Assembly: GCA_017562135.1 (NCBI GenBank)
Contig: QEYB01001427.1
Span: 372,001-436,000 of the forward strand
Source of the DNA: Dipylidium caninum
Lineage: Eukaryota > Platyhelminthes > Cestoda > Cyclophyllidea > Dipylidiidae
DNA length: 64,000 nucleotides
Reading direction: 5' to 3'
The notes beneath the pieces were generated by a model that made no database searches, was not told the origin of the DNA, and was given only the letters and a program-made list of their open reading frames with translations. Positions 15,001-25,100 of this stretch are shown here, piece by piece. The position numbers and the translations under genes are program-made. Numbering within the stretch: the stretch's first letter is position 1; every line of letters starts with the position of its first letter.

Positions 15001-18000
15001 CGTACACGATAAGAAGAAAGGTAAATAGACAGGCCGTGTTCGGGAACCCGGAAACAAATGTTAATGAGCGAGAGAGTAGTCTCCAGTGCCGCCTCGTTCT
15101 TTTAGGCCTTCCATGGATTTACTTACGTGGGTTGACGTAATTTAAATTGCCCGTTTAAATGGCGCAAATACTGCGGCCCGTGCCAACACAAACACGAGAG
15201 TGAATTGAGATGGCCGCCAGGAAGGCCGTCGGTGAACATGAAGGTATACAAAAGTAGGTGACGCAGAGCCAGTCATTTTTGCTAGGTTAATGTTAAAGTC
15301 TCTAAATTTGCATGAAACTAAAGGTTTGCGGGTTCAATGAGACACTAGCATGGAAAGAGTGCAGGAAACAAGCCGCAACACAAAAGAGCCACCCTTTTAA
15401 GTATAAAGTGGGAGACTACGAGGCTGATGCAACAGCTTAAGAGGACTTAGTTACCATCGCAAAAGGTTAATAAAAGGCAGAAATGAAAAAATACGACATA
15501 ATATTTATTGACTCGTGATAATCATGCTTAAAGTCGACCCAAGTCGGAGGTCAACAGCCACAAAAAGATCCCAAACCTCAGAATGTAAAAAACCGACGAA
15601 GATTTTCATACTTGAAGCCATTTTGTGTTTCAGTTATCAGTTCAAGATATCATGGGCAGATGAGCAAAACGACTTAATGAGCTGACAGACGATCAAGAGA
15701 ACGCCGACTCCTCCACACACCGTCCCCATTCCTTCCCTCCGCCTCCATTGACGTGGCAGATGGCAGGGAGGAGGCTGCATTGCACAGCATCCCCTACCCT
15801 TTGTCATGTTGTTGATTTTGTTGTCCTTGTTGTTGTTGTCGTTGTTATTTGGTGCTGGCGCCCTCCTGCGCCTTCACATCGGCTCCACACCGTGCTGCAA
15901 GTGCACGCAACTGCACTGCTGCCGCAGTGTTTCAACACTCGCCTTGCCATTTGACATGAGCTCAACCGACCACGACGACTGTGTCGGTGCAGCCGATGAG
16001 GGCACGCACCATTCACAGATGGAAAGTGGACCGAGGAGGAGGCTGACCCTAACGTCCCGAGGCGATGACCTGACTGACGCCAGGTGGCATGTTGGGAACA
16101 GTGTAGGTGGGGAAATCTGCCCCCAACCCCCCGCACGAGCAGGTAGACTCCACTCCTCTCCACTCCACTGCGCGCACCATGACGCGGATGCGCTGACTGC
16201 TCATTCAAAGTGGCAACGACGACAGGGGGTGGAAGGAGGGGTCGGCAAGACAAGAGGTGAGAGGTGAAAGGAGGCAAGTGAGTTGAGGTAATGTAAGGCG
16301 AGGCGAAGCGAGGCGAGTGGGAAATGCGGTGGTGGATGGTAGGTGGAAGGTGAGGTGGGAAGTGGGAGGTGGTAACCGATGGAGGAATGGCGTCCACTCA
16401 CGGGTGGGCGGAGGAGAGGCGGACCGATGCGAGTTATTTCATGTCATGGGCAACATGTCGTGCCTGCATGTGCTGGATGCGCCAAAGTGCCACACTTCTC
16501 TGGAACATGGGGAGGAGAGGGAAACAGACTGTCGTCTGCTCGCCACGGGCAACAAATGCATGGACATGGATGAGATGCGAAGAGAAGTTCGTTTGGTGTC
16601 GTGGCAAGTGAGGATGCGGGAGGGGCGGAAGGGGTGGAGGGACGGGGGGGAGGGAGGCAACAAAGAGGACCACTCACCGGTCGCTGACAAAGACGCGGAA
16701 ATTCTTGCAGCGCGAGGAGAAGAGCTCGTAGTTGGCGATTTGGATGGTGGCCAGTTTGAACGGGCTCGCAGGTCTCGATGATGAACCTACAGTGTGCAGC
16801 ACGGAGGTGGCAGTGAGGAATCGGTGCAGGCAGTGATATGCCAAAGCCCCATCGACAAGAAGTGATCCCGGCACGCACACGCACACACACACAGAGAGAG
16901 AGAGAAGGACCATCTCGAAAGGACACTTTGGTGACCGTGCCAGAAGAGGAGAAAAGACGTTGCGGGGAGAGGGGTAGAGGGGGAGGGGAAGGGGGGGACG
17001 GGGACGGGGGGTGGAAGAGAATCTGCCTTCGTGTTTGGCAGTGCTCCCGACTGCGTGTTCTCAACCTACGAGGGTGCAATTGACAGTGCACGAACGCGGG
17101 CCACCACACTTTTGAGGGTTCGTCCTCGCGCCGTCCGCCCAGGCCTTCCCACCTGCTCGGGATGACCGAATATGCACTCGCAGGTGCTTTCGTCCGCTTA
17201 GGAGGCGAATCTAACGTCCACCGCACTGGGGCACGTTTCCTTCGTCGCGGTGGCACTGTTCTCACGACACTGCTGACACTGCGCACACCAGCAGCACGCA
17301 GCGCCTCCCCCCCTTCCCCCCCCCCGCGTAAAGCCTTCGAAGCCTCTTCTTCACGCCTCTCGCTTCACCCTTCACGCTGTGCACAATAGGTGACGCTGCT
17401 ACACAGCCCCCTTCATGGGGCTTCATTCACACTGAAGGCACCCAATGAGCGACTCAGGTGTTTTCTCAAGATGGCGCGAGACAGTCGAGTCGAGTCGAGT
17501 CGAGGGAGTCGACTCGTCTGCCCTTCGTTGCAGCCATTTCACAAAGGCCTCTTTTGTGCTGCCCACTGGGCGTCCCGTCACTTTCGCCACATGACACCGC
17601 ACCGCATCACAACATCGTCTGCTGCTGCTTCTGCTGCTACTGCTATGCTCGCTTCCTCTTCTCCTTCTGTCCCCGAGGTGTTCGGCGGTGGGAGGCGAAT
17701 GCGCCCACACTACGCTTAGCGTTGCGTGTTTGCATGTCCTCGAGACACTTCCACCTGTCGGCTGCCTTCTCCTGTGCAGCGGCGGCACTCGTGTCGTGTC
17801 CACCCTCGGGAAATGTGGGGACGCGTAAACCGGTCCAAGTGCCAATTGAGTGGGCCACATTGTGTGTGTGTGTGTGCGTGTGTGTGTGAGTGAGTGGGGT
17901 GGCGATGCGAATGGTAGCGTGCGTCTGTGTGTGTGTGCATCTATTTCTTCTTTGCGTGGGAGTAACGACAGAAGGGTGTCACCTCACCTCCAAAATTGCA

Positions 18001-20457
18001 TGCATTTGGTTAATTTTGATGAGGGGTGGCGAAGTGTGGTCGAGTGCCGCTTGTCCAATTCTCTTGATGTCGTAACTGCCGTGTTGACTACTTCCAGTGC
18101 TGCTTAGGGTTAAGAGATGGGGTTCAACGAGTGGGTCTTCTGGTTGTTGCGATGATCGAATGGTTTTCAAATTTTCGCGTTTTGTTTTATGTCTTTGGAC
18201 TGCACCCATCTAACTGCTTATATTTAAGCCTTAGTACATAGAATTGTCACTAATGAAAACTCTTACGCGTCGCATGAGGACATGAGAAGTATCTAAGGCA
18301 AAAACATACTTCTTAAAATTAGCCTTTCGCATCATTTCAATTCAAACAGATACTTTCTGTAATTTCTCTGGAACTGGTTTTAGGTCTATTTTGTACTCTT
18401 AATTTAAAGAGGTCATGTTCTAGGCACACTAAAATATCTTTTACTGCCAGCTAAAGAAGAAAAAAGAGGACTAATGATTCCCGCAGCACTACATTATTGA
18501 ATGTACTCGTCGTCTATTTCCCCTAAAATTGACCAATGGTGCTGACTTTTAGAGAAAATGCTAGATTCAAGAGCATAGAAAACAAAGGCGGTTTTAAATT
18601 AGAGTGACACATCGGGATAATTTCAACCTACAGAATAGCTTTATTTATGATGAATAACCACATAAAACAGTTCCTCTCAGAAAGAAGCCGACACACACAT
18701 AAAGAGGATAAGTGTGCTCACTGATTTCGGCGACGGGAATGCACTGACATTTATTAATACTGTTAATTCTGTTCACTAAGTTCTTACTCGAACTACTTTT
18801 AAGGTACTAGCTCAACGCCCAACTTTTATGAAGTCAGAGTAGGTTGCCGCAAATAAATCCACTCGAAGTGATATAAACGCATTGAGAGAGTGGGTAAAAC
18901 TTAAAGGTTTCCCGAATGTTCACTCCTTCACTTCAACGAGATAGGAATAAGAGAACCATTGCATATGCGTTTCACGTAACCCACTACTATTGTTACCCAT
19001 GGCTTCTCAACATGTTTCGGATGAGGTTTTCGTCAAAAAATTTATTACTTATTCAAAATCTGCCCGAGAATAAAACGACAAAAACATTACTCTAGAACGC
19101 AAAAACTGGTTAATACGGTCACCCTTAAACCCAATCATCAATGAAAGTACTTTAATAATACTTAGAAAACTAAGCAAGATGCCTTAAACCACTTAGACTT
19201 ATCAGCAAGAGGTAACACACCACTTCTCCGAGGCACAGGGCTGATTCATATATTCATCGTTATTGTTCACCAGAATCGCCTTAGCATGTTTAGCAGAGGG
19301 ACTAGCCAACAGCAATTTGGCTCCACATTCCGTCGCCGCGATGTTCCGAATGACGCGCAATTTTTGCTCTCCACTCTTGCTAGCACCACTCCCCCGTACC
19401 TCCGTTCTCCATTACATTGGAAGGGTAGATAATATCAAAGGTATTCGTGGAAGCAGTGGATGAAGTAGGTTGAGAGAGAAATGAGGTAGTTGTAGCGGAA
19501 TCGCTATCGGTAGACGCAGAATTGAACACAGCTTCGTTTCCACGCTGAGGGAGTTTGGACAGATTTAAAGTGGCGCCGAACAAGCTGCCCTTGGTCGAAT
19601 GGCCCGAGGTAGCACTGACAGATTCGTCAGATAAATCTAGAAAAAACTTCAGTACTGCAAAAAATTGCGTACCGAGACGACGCTTGTTCTGATTTTCAAC
19701 AAGTACTTTGGCGTGAAATTCTTGGAAAGTAGGCATATTGGGTTGAGAAAGCTCATTCACAACGGACTCGTCCATAGGAGGTAAAACGGATTCATCCATT
19801 GAGGAAGTTAAGTGGTTTCGAACGATTTTTGATGATAAGTGGTCAGATGTTTGCTTCGTATCACTGCCTTTGCGCAACTGAAGAAATAACATACATATGG
19901 AAATATACCAAAAAGAGGAAAAAGCAACAATAAACCTATTATTACAATGAATACATATTCCGACTTTAGTGAAATGAAAAGGACACACACAGATTTAGAA
20001 AAAAATTTATATTAACATGCAAAAGAAACAACGTTGATAACAGAAGTTAAAAGTCAAACCAACTTATTCCAGATATGAGAACATAGTGCTAGGACATTAC
20101 TATAAAAACAAGACAATTAAACATACGAAACGATGTCTCTCGGCGGTTTTTAAGATAAGTGGCCATTGATCCTGTCCAGACAAGTGTAATTTCCAGAGAC
20201 CTTCTCGCCATCTATTGAAACATTAGGCACGAACAGGGTGACAACCTTCTAATGAAAATATTTCTCGATCGAAATGGTTTAGCCGGATATTTAACGAAAA
20301 CCTGGAGTTGGGGCGGCAGGTCAGAGGTGCCGATTGTTAGATTAAATGTTATGTACAAAAATAAAAGTAGATGGAGGAGTAGTTTTAAAGATAAACGGGA
20401 AAATATAGGAAGCCCGTAGGTAAAACTCATGCGTGCGAAAGTGCCAATGAAAGGCAA
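4029..20457 (-). CDS. SUCO: SUCO/SLP1-type SUN-domain ER membrane protein, multi-exon gene
   Basis: Orthologue of SUN domain-containing ossification factor, an ER/nuclear-envelope membrane glycoprotein. Exons I can place on the minus strand: 20457-20302 (possible signal peptide, weak donor), 19877-19673, 19636-19221, 16786-16678, 13300-13186, 13111-12949, 12595-12380, 12297-12205, 11341-11279, 7766-7252, 6829-6384, 6265-6048, and a membrane-anchor exon ending at 4029. The motif MPTFQEFHAKVL precedes the SUN domain. Within the SUN domain I see TECGAKLLL, DEYMNQPCAS, FIIETCEPV, IQIANYELFSS, RYPAKQWEQIGTF, NEHFCPITMVRLFG. The C-terminal coiled coil reads YMRLNNKVLQLQ then RYLEELSQSYKRQ, followed by a hydrophobic stretch LLHVCLAVLAQTFVYVVF. 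Splice phases agree between neighbours except one extra base at 19391-19395 and one at 16755-16757. The cytoplasmic tail after the anchor, and any exon between 11.3 and 7.8 kb, are not identified. The family call is firm; several exon edges, exon 1 especially, are not. Confidence 0.85.
8019..8100. repeat. CA/AC dinucleotide microsatellite
   Basis: An interrupted CA run, longest at about 8068-8100. Its inverted copy is the TG run at about 17860-17888 in the other repeat arm, with a different repeat number. Confidence 0.9.
9029..9066 (+). repeat. TC-then-TG compound microsatellite just upstream of the exon copy
   Basis: A TC run passes into a TG run about 95 bases before the SUN exon copy. The counterpart in the other arm (about 16877-16905) is shorter. 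Such tracts next to an acceptor act as polypyrimidine or TG splicing modulators in animals; a role here is inference. Confidence 0.85.
9159..9266 (+). pseudogene. Antisense copy of the SUCO SUN-domain exon
   Basis: A 108-nt copy of the exon at 16786-16678 sits on the opposite strand with both splice sites intact (TGTAG acceptor, GTGAGT donor). It reads FIIETCEPVQLATIQ onward to the end without interruption. The in-gene exon has AAA where this copy has AA, so this displaced copy has the intact frame and the in-place one is shifted by a base. Since it is antisense to SUCO it cannot be used in that mRNA. It could be a duplicated exon remnant or evidence of an assembly or inversion problem. Confidence 0.8.
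10220..15691 (-). other. Spacer of inverted repeat 1 with SUCO exons in its loop
   Basis: It holds SUCO exons 13300-13186, 13111-12949, 12595-12380, 12297-12205 and 11341-11279, all on the minus strand. The rest is intron. A minus-strand frame around 10870-10800 ending at CAG-GTTAGG (DLTGWTDFRLASSMLAREQ) could be an additional exon but was not phase-tested successfully. 13.4-15.7 kb shows nothing else. Confidence 0.6.
15692..18150 (-). repeat. Inverted repeat 1, right arm (sense orientation, carries the SUCO exon)
   Basis: Partner of 7806-10219. It holds the correctly ordered and oriented SUN-domain exon 16786-16678. Close to its left end it has about 90 bases (roughly 15715-15805) that the other arm lacks. 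Base composition changes abruptly to AT-rich just outside its right end. The spacer between the arms is about 5.5 kb and holds five SUCO exons. Confidence 0.93.
16678..16786 (-). other. SUCO: SUCO SUN-domain exon with one extra base
   Basis: This is the in-place exon. The preceding exon ends in phase 2 (TG) and the next begins by completing CGA, so 108 nt are needed; 109 are present. The extra base is in the run 16755-16757. The protein on either side is highly conserved in the family, so a sequencing insertion is more likely than loss of function. Confidence 0.75.
18151..19220 (-). other. SUCO: AT-rich intron segment of SUCO
   Basis: Lies between the right arm of inverted repeat 1 and the exon ending at 19221. 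It contains no open frame of note, and base composition is clearly more AT-rich than the arm next to it. Confidence 0.6.
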
Positions 20458-20916
20458 GTCATTTAAAGGAGTACGCGGTCAGTTTGGCGACAGCAACAAC
20501 ATTATATGTCGATTCAGTCATCCCAATAATTTTTAATAGAATTGCGTGCTATTATTTTTAGACTTTTGCGGAATTAAAGTAATTTCTATATTACGGGTAT
20601 TCCGTTGCCGAACACCATAAGTCTTACTGAAACGTTACTAAAAAATAGGCCCTAAGTTCATATCAAGCAAAAATGGTAATAAATTATATTGTGAAGTTTA
20701 TTTCGTCAGTACATTGTTGTTGGCCTTTGTTGAAAAATAACAGTGAGTCCAAATTTGTAAATGGTATCGTCTACAAGTCCATTGCTTCTAATTTAGGAGA
20801 CTTTATTTTTAATTTTCAGTTTCATAAATTTTTTATTTTGTTTTAACATGCACTTGGTTGTATTGTGTTTCGTTCATACCAATTGAGGCGGTCGTTTATT
20901 GGCTTCGACTTTCGTC
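20458..20916. promoter_or_regulatory. Putative bidirectional promoter between SUCO and SDHB
   Basis: About 460 AT-rich bases separate the first SDHB codon (20917, plus) from the likely SUCO first exon (20457, minus). No TATA box is evident at a convincing place. The head-to-head arrangement is seen; shared promoter use is inferred and depends on the SUCO first exon being right. Confidence 0.45.
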
Positions 20917-21899
20917 ATGAACATCAACTCCGTTGTTCCTGTTATGTCTCGCCTCGGATGCCTCCTAGGACGCAGTGTCAGGTATGCTAGCACGGCTCCT
21001 GTCATGAAGAAGTTTGCTATCTACCGCTATGTAAGTCATATATCAATCACTCTTCGTGAGTTGTTCCCTCCTACGTCTGTTGACTCCGTTCTAGAATCCC
21101 GATAAACCGAATGAGAAACCCCACATGCAAACCTTTGAAATCGATGTTAGCCAGTGTGGTCCCATGGTTCTGGACGCTCTAATAAAGATCAAGAAAGATT
21201 GCGATCCTACCCTAACTTTTCGTCGTTCTTGCCGTGAGGGTATCTGTGGGTCCTGCTCTATGAACATTGGCGGTCGCAATCGTCTAGCATGTCTTTGCGC
21301 CATTCCCAAGGACAACCGCGTTACCAAAATCTATCCACTTCCGCACATGTACGTCATTAAGGACTTAGTCCCGGATATGGCTAACTTCTACGCCCAGTAT
21401 CGCTGGATTGAACCTTATTTGAAGAAAAAGGACTTCCCCGAGGAAAAAGTAGGTGAAAAGGTCTTCATGCAGTCTATAAAAGACCGCGAAAAAGTGGATG
21501 GTCTGTACGAATGCATCCTCTGCCTCTGTTGCTCCGCGTCATGCCCATCTTACTGGTGGAATTCCGATAAGTACCTAGGTCCTGCTGTTTTACAGCAGGC
21601 CTATCGTTGGATGATTGATTCCAGGGATGACTTTACGTACGACCGCTTGGAGCAATTGCAGAACAAGTGGTCTGTTTACCGCTGCCACACCATTATGAAC
21701 TGCACCGAGACTTGCCCCAAGGTTGGTCCAGGTTCCACTTTTGATAAGCGTTTCCATACGTTAAAATGTTACTATTTTCCTTTAGGGTCTAAACCCCGGT
21801 AAAGCTATCGGAGAAATCAAGAAAATGTTGATTTACTACAACAACTACAAGAACAAGAAGCCTATGAATGAGCGTCTCGAGAATTCGGTTGCCATCTAA
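20917..21899 (+). CDS. SDHB: Succinate dehydrogenase iron-sulfur subunit, mitochondrial
   Basis: Complex II subunit carrying electrons from FAD to ubiquinone through three Fe-S clusters at the inner mitochondrial membrane. Exons 20917-21030, 21095-21721 and 21786-21899 give 284 residues, the normal length. Both introns are 64 nt with GT-AG ends. The N-terminus is a basic presequence. The 2Fe-2S ligands are C84, C89, C92 and C104 ([10 protein letters not shown]). The 4Fe-4S and 3Fe-4S ligands come from [12 protein letters not shown] (C178, C181, C184, C188), C235, C241 and C245 ([14 protein letters not shown]). The ATG at 20917 is preferred to an upstream in-frame TTG. Frame and splice phases are perfect. 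This is the cleanest gene in the window. Parasitic flatworms can run complex II backward as fumarate reductase; nothing in the sequence decides direction. Confidence 0.98.
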
Positions 21900-22169
21900 A
21901 AATTCGTGCCGCCCGGTGTTTTGATGAGCTGTTAAATGTCCCTGGAGCCATTGTTCAATCCTTCACCGGTGTTGTTTTCTTGTAGCAGACTATGGACACT
22001 CATTCCTCCCCACTTCCCCACACTTTCATTATCATTTTCGCTCTTTACCAGTAGATATTTATCGGCTCGAATACCGTTTTGTGCCTTTTCGCTGTCCCCA
22101 TTTCTTGGAAATGTTGAAACAATATGTTAACCAGTGGGTGTTAATTAAGAACAAAGGGGAATATTTACA

Positions 22170-22175
22170 TTTATT
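22170..22175 (-). terminator. AATAAA polyadenylation signal of the SRFBP1-like gene
   Basis: An AATAAA hexamer on the minus strand lies only about 12 bases after the stop codon at 22187, implying a very short 3' UTR. The convergent SDHB ends at 21899, so the two 3' ends are under 300 bases apart. Confidence 0.6.
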
Positions 22176-22186
22176 TGTACCATTGT

Positions 22187-25100
22187 CTACTCGTCATTGA
22201 AGACAATTCTACTTCCCGTTGGGGGAGCTCTTCGACTGATAGTCAGGCGAACCCTCTCTTCCCTCTTGGCCACCCAGGAGGGGTGCATCGGTGCTTTGGG
22301 CTCATCTCGCGCAGCAGCGGAGTGGTTTTTGGAACCGCGCGGAAATTGTTTGGAACCGCCTTGTTGGCGCGGTTTCACTCCTTGTCTATAGGTACCGCGA
22401 TTCCCGGATCTTGCTTTCCGCTCCCGCAGCTGGAAAGGGATTTGGAACAAAGTTGTAATTCATCCATTAGATAAGGGATTTTTAATGTTAGGTACTTAGG
22501 CTTGGCCGCTTTCCGTGAACCCCTTGAAGTTCAGCCAAAGTTGCCTAAATTGCCACCGCCTCTCAAGTCCCATTACGTGGAAACGGGTTTGCGTGAGCAT
22601 CACAAACAAGAAGATGGAGTGAATTTTACGGCGCTTTAGCAGGCAGGTAGCCCCGTGTTCTGGGGGCCCTTGCGCTGCTTTGATCATGGGAACGGGACGG
22701 TTGATGGCGTTTGAAGGGCCTCTAAGCCACGAAGCCCTGAGTGCAATTTGCTGCTCACCTGGCCAGGCGACCAACCTGTTGGGCTTTACCAGCCATCCAC
22801 GTAACCAACTGGAAGACTAACTTTTCCACCGCAAGTAAATGGCACCTCGCCTCGGAAGACTGGCGGTTGGCATCAAAGAAAATACTAACACTGAAGTGAT
22901 TAGAAGAATCGGTGCAGAAGCGAGGCAATGAGTATTGCGTTGTTGGGCTACAGGAGGGGGCGGGGTTTGCCTCGCGATTCAGCGCGCATGATTGTCATTT
23001 CAACAGGCAGCAGAGGGATTTAGCTGACACAACTATGAGACGAGGCCAGGATGCCCTGGGGGGACGCGTTAACAACCAAGATGGATGACACGCGCGTCGC
23101 TGCGGAGAGGAGGTGGTGTACTGGAAAGGGTTTGCCAGCACCGCCGCGGTTATGGCATCGACAGCACCACGTGACGTCGCAAGGTGCGCACGCGCGCGGA
23201 TCACATGACTCCTTTTGCCCTTCAGCGCAGTCAAATGGCCTTGTTTACACGTCCTGAACGGGGTCGCGACACCCGACACCCTCACGCCAGCCCCTCCCCA
23301 CCCCCGCCTCGCCTCCTCTCCTGCCAACCCGCCTCTCCTCCGCCATAGGCAACGCTGCCCACTTATGACACAAAGAAGCACAAGAAACCACCAAGTGGCG
23401 GTTGCTGAGAGGCAAATGTTACACACGCGAAAGCTGGTCCTGGTCAGAGCAACGCGTGGGATAAAAGGCTCTGCAGGCTGAAGGCGAAGAATCCTCACAG
23501 CCTTAAAGCTGCACAAAACTGCATTAGTCGGGAAAACATATATGCGCGAAAGTGGAAACCTCGAAGTCGGTGACGCGAGAAAATTTGTAGTGCAAAACAC
23601 CTCAACTTCCCAATAGGCTGAATAAGAGGAAAAGTGGGCTACAACTCACCTCCCGTTTTATCTCCACGTCGTCTCGTCCGAGAATACTCTCGTCCCCGCT
23701 CTCCTCGTGCCCCTCCACCCCAGTGAGCGCAGGGCGAGCCGTCTGTTCTACGACGACTGTATTGTCCACACCGTCAATAGTGCTCCCCTCCGGCTACAGC
23801 AAAAGGAAGCGGTTTCCCGTTTATGCTACATCCAAGACACGGTTGATCGGTCTCCTGTCAGGAGTTCGGTGAGTCGGCAAGAAATAGCGGACAAAACACC
23901 CACCTGCAGAAGTGGTGTTGTCAAGAGGTGAAGATTTCATGGCATCTTAACAAATAATACCGTAATAAGGGAATGCCAAGTCAAAAGACAGTCCTGCAAG
24001 TGCACAGGTTGTTGGATGGACTGAACAGAACGCACAAATGGCCGTCAGATGCTCATTTGGCACCGCTCAGAGGCAGCATTAGGTGCCGTGATTCCCGCCC
24101 ACGATAAGAAAGAGGCGATTTAATTAGCTTTTAAGGGGTGAATTGGCGTGAGAGGATAATAATAACGAGAAGTTTTTTCCCTTGGCACCGCCCAATCCCG
24201 AAAAAAAGAGATGGAGACTCTCGGAAAACACTCAAATAAAGGCTGACCTCGCGCAACGGATCGGCTCAAAGAGCACAAAATGTTCCTCGACCTAAGGCAA
24301 ATTCCGGTATGGTTCCAGGTTGAGGGAGGCTCAACAACACGCCAGAGCCATTCGTTACAATGTGCTGGATGCAAAAAGTGAAAATCGGAGTCGCCTTTCT
24401 CTTGTTTCCGCGTAAGTTCATGGCGTGAGAACATGGTGCACCCTCACCACTCCGACCCGGTCACATTTCAATGCACACAGATAAAATAAGAATGTTCTAT
24501 TCCAACTGGAAATTTGGCTAATTAATTAAAGGGCGGAGCACAAAACTACAAGGAATGCAGAAATCCACTAAGTGAGTAAAGTCGTAGGCGAAGATGATGT
24601 AGGCCTAGAAACGGACTCTAAGACAGATCGTTTTGATCGTCCACCTATGGCACAGTCTTGAAGGCGCCTCTCCCCTCGCCCCGCCTCTCCGCCTCCCGTC
24701 CCCACCTCCGCCCTCTGCCCCCGCAGCGGGACAACAGTTCCGAAAATGAGATTGTGTTTAATACAGTCATAATTTTGTATACGCTAACGCCTCATTCCAT
24801 CACATGATACGCTTGGCGGAGGGAGGAAGGGGGGAAGACCACGAGGCCAAATTGCAAAGAAAATTTACATTCAATGCAGTTTGTTGTAAAATATTAGCAA
24901 CTTTAGCGCGGGCAAACAACTGCTACTGGTAGTAACAAGTAGAAAAGTCGCGTGTGACGTTGTGAAAATCGTAGATTCCACCCTAATTTGAGGGCAATTT
25001 CCGAGGTATGACAATTGCAGGCAAAAATGTCAGATGTCGATAAGAAGGACACAGCCATAACTGGAGAAAAACGAAAGTGGAAGTCGTAACACCTCGGAAT

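Noticed and set aside
16444..17286. 280-codon minus-strand open frame across repeat arm 1
   Set aside because: It runs through intron, microsatellite and the SUN exon in the wrong frame. The correct exon is only 109 nt with clear splice sites, and the upstream SUN part lies at 19636-19221, so the long frame is a product of high GC.
7806..18150. Inverted repeat 1 as a transposon with terminal inverted repeats
   Set aside because: The arms contain a host exon and introns, the spacer contains host exons in order, and no transposase or target-site duplication is seen.
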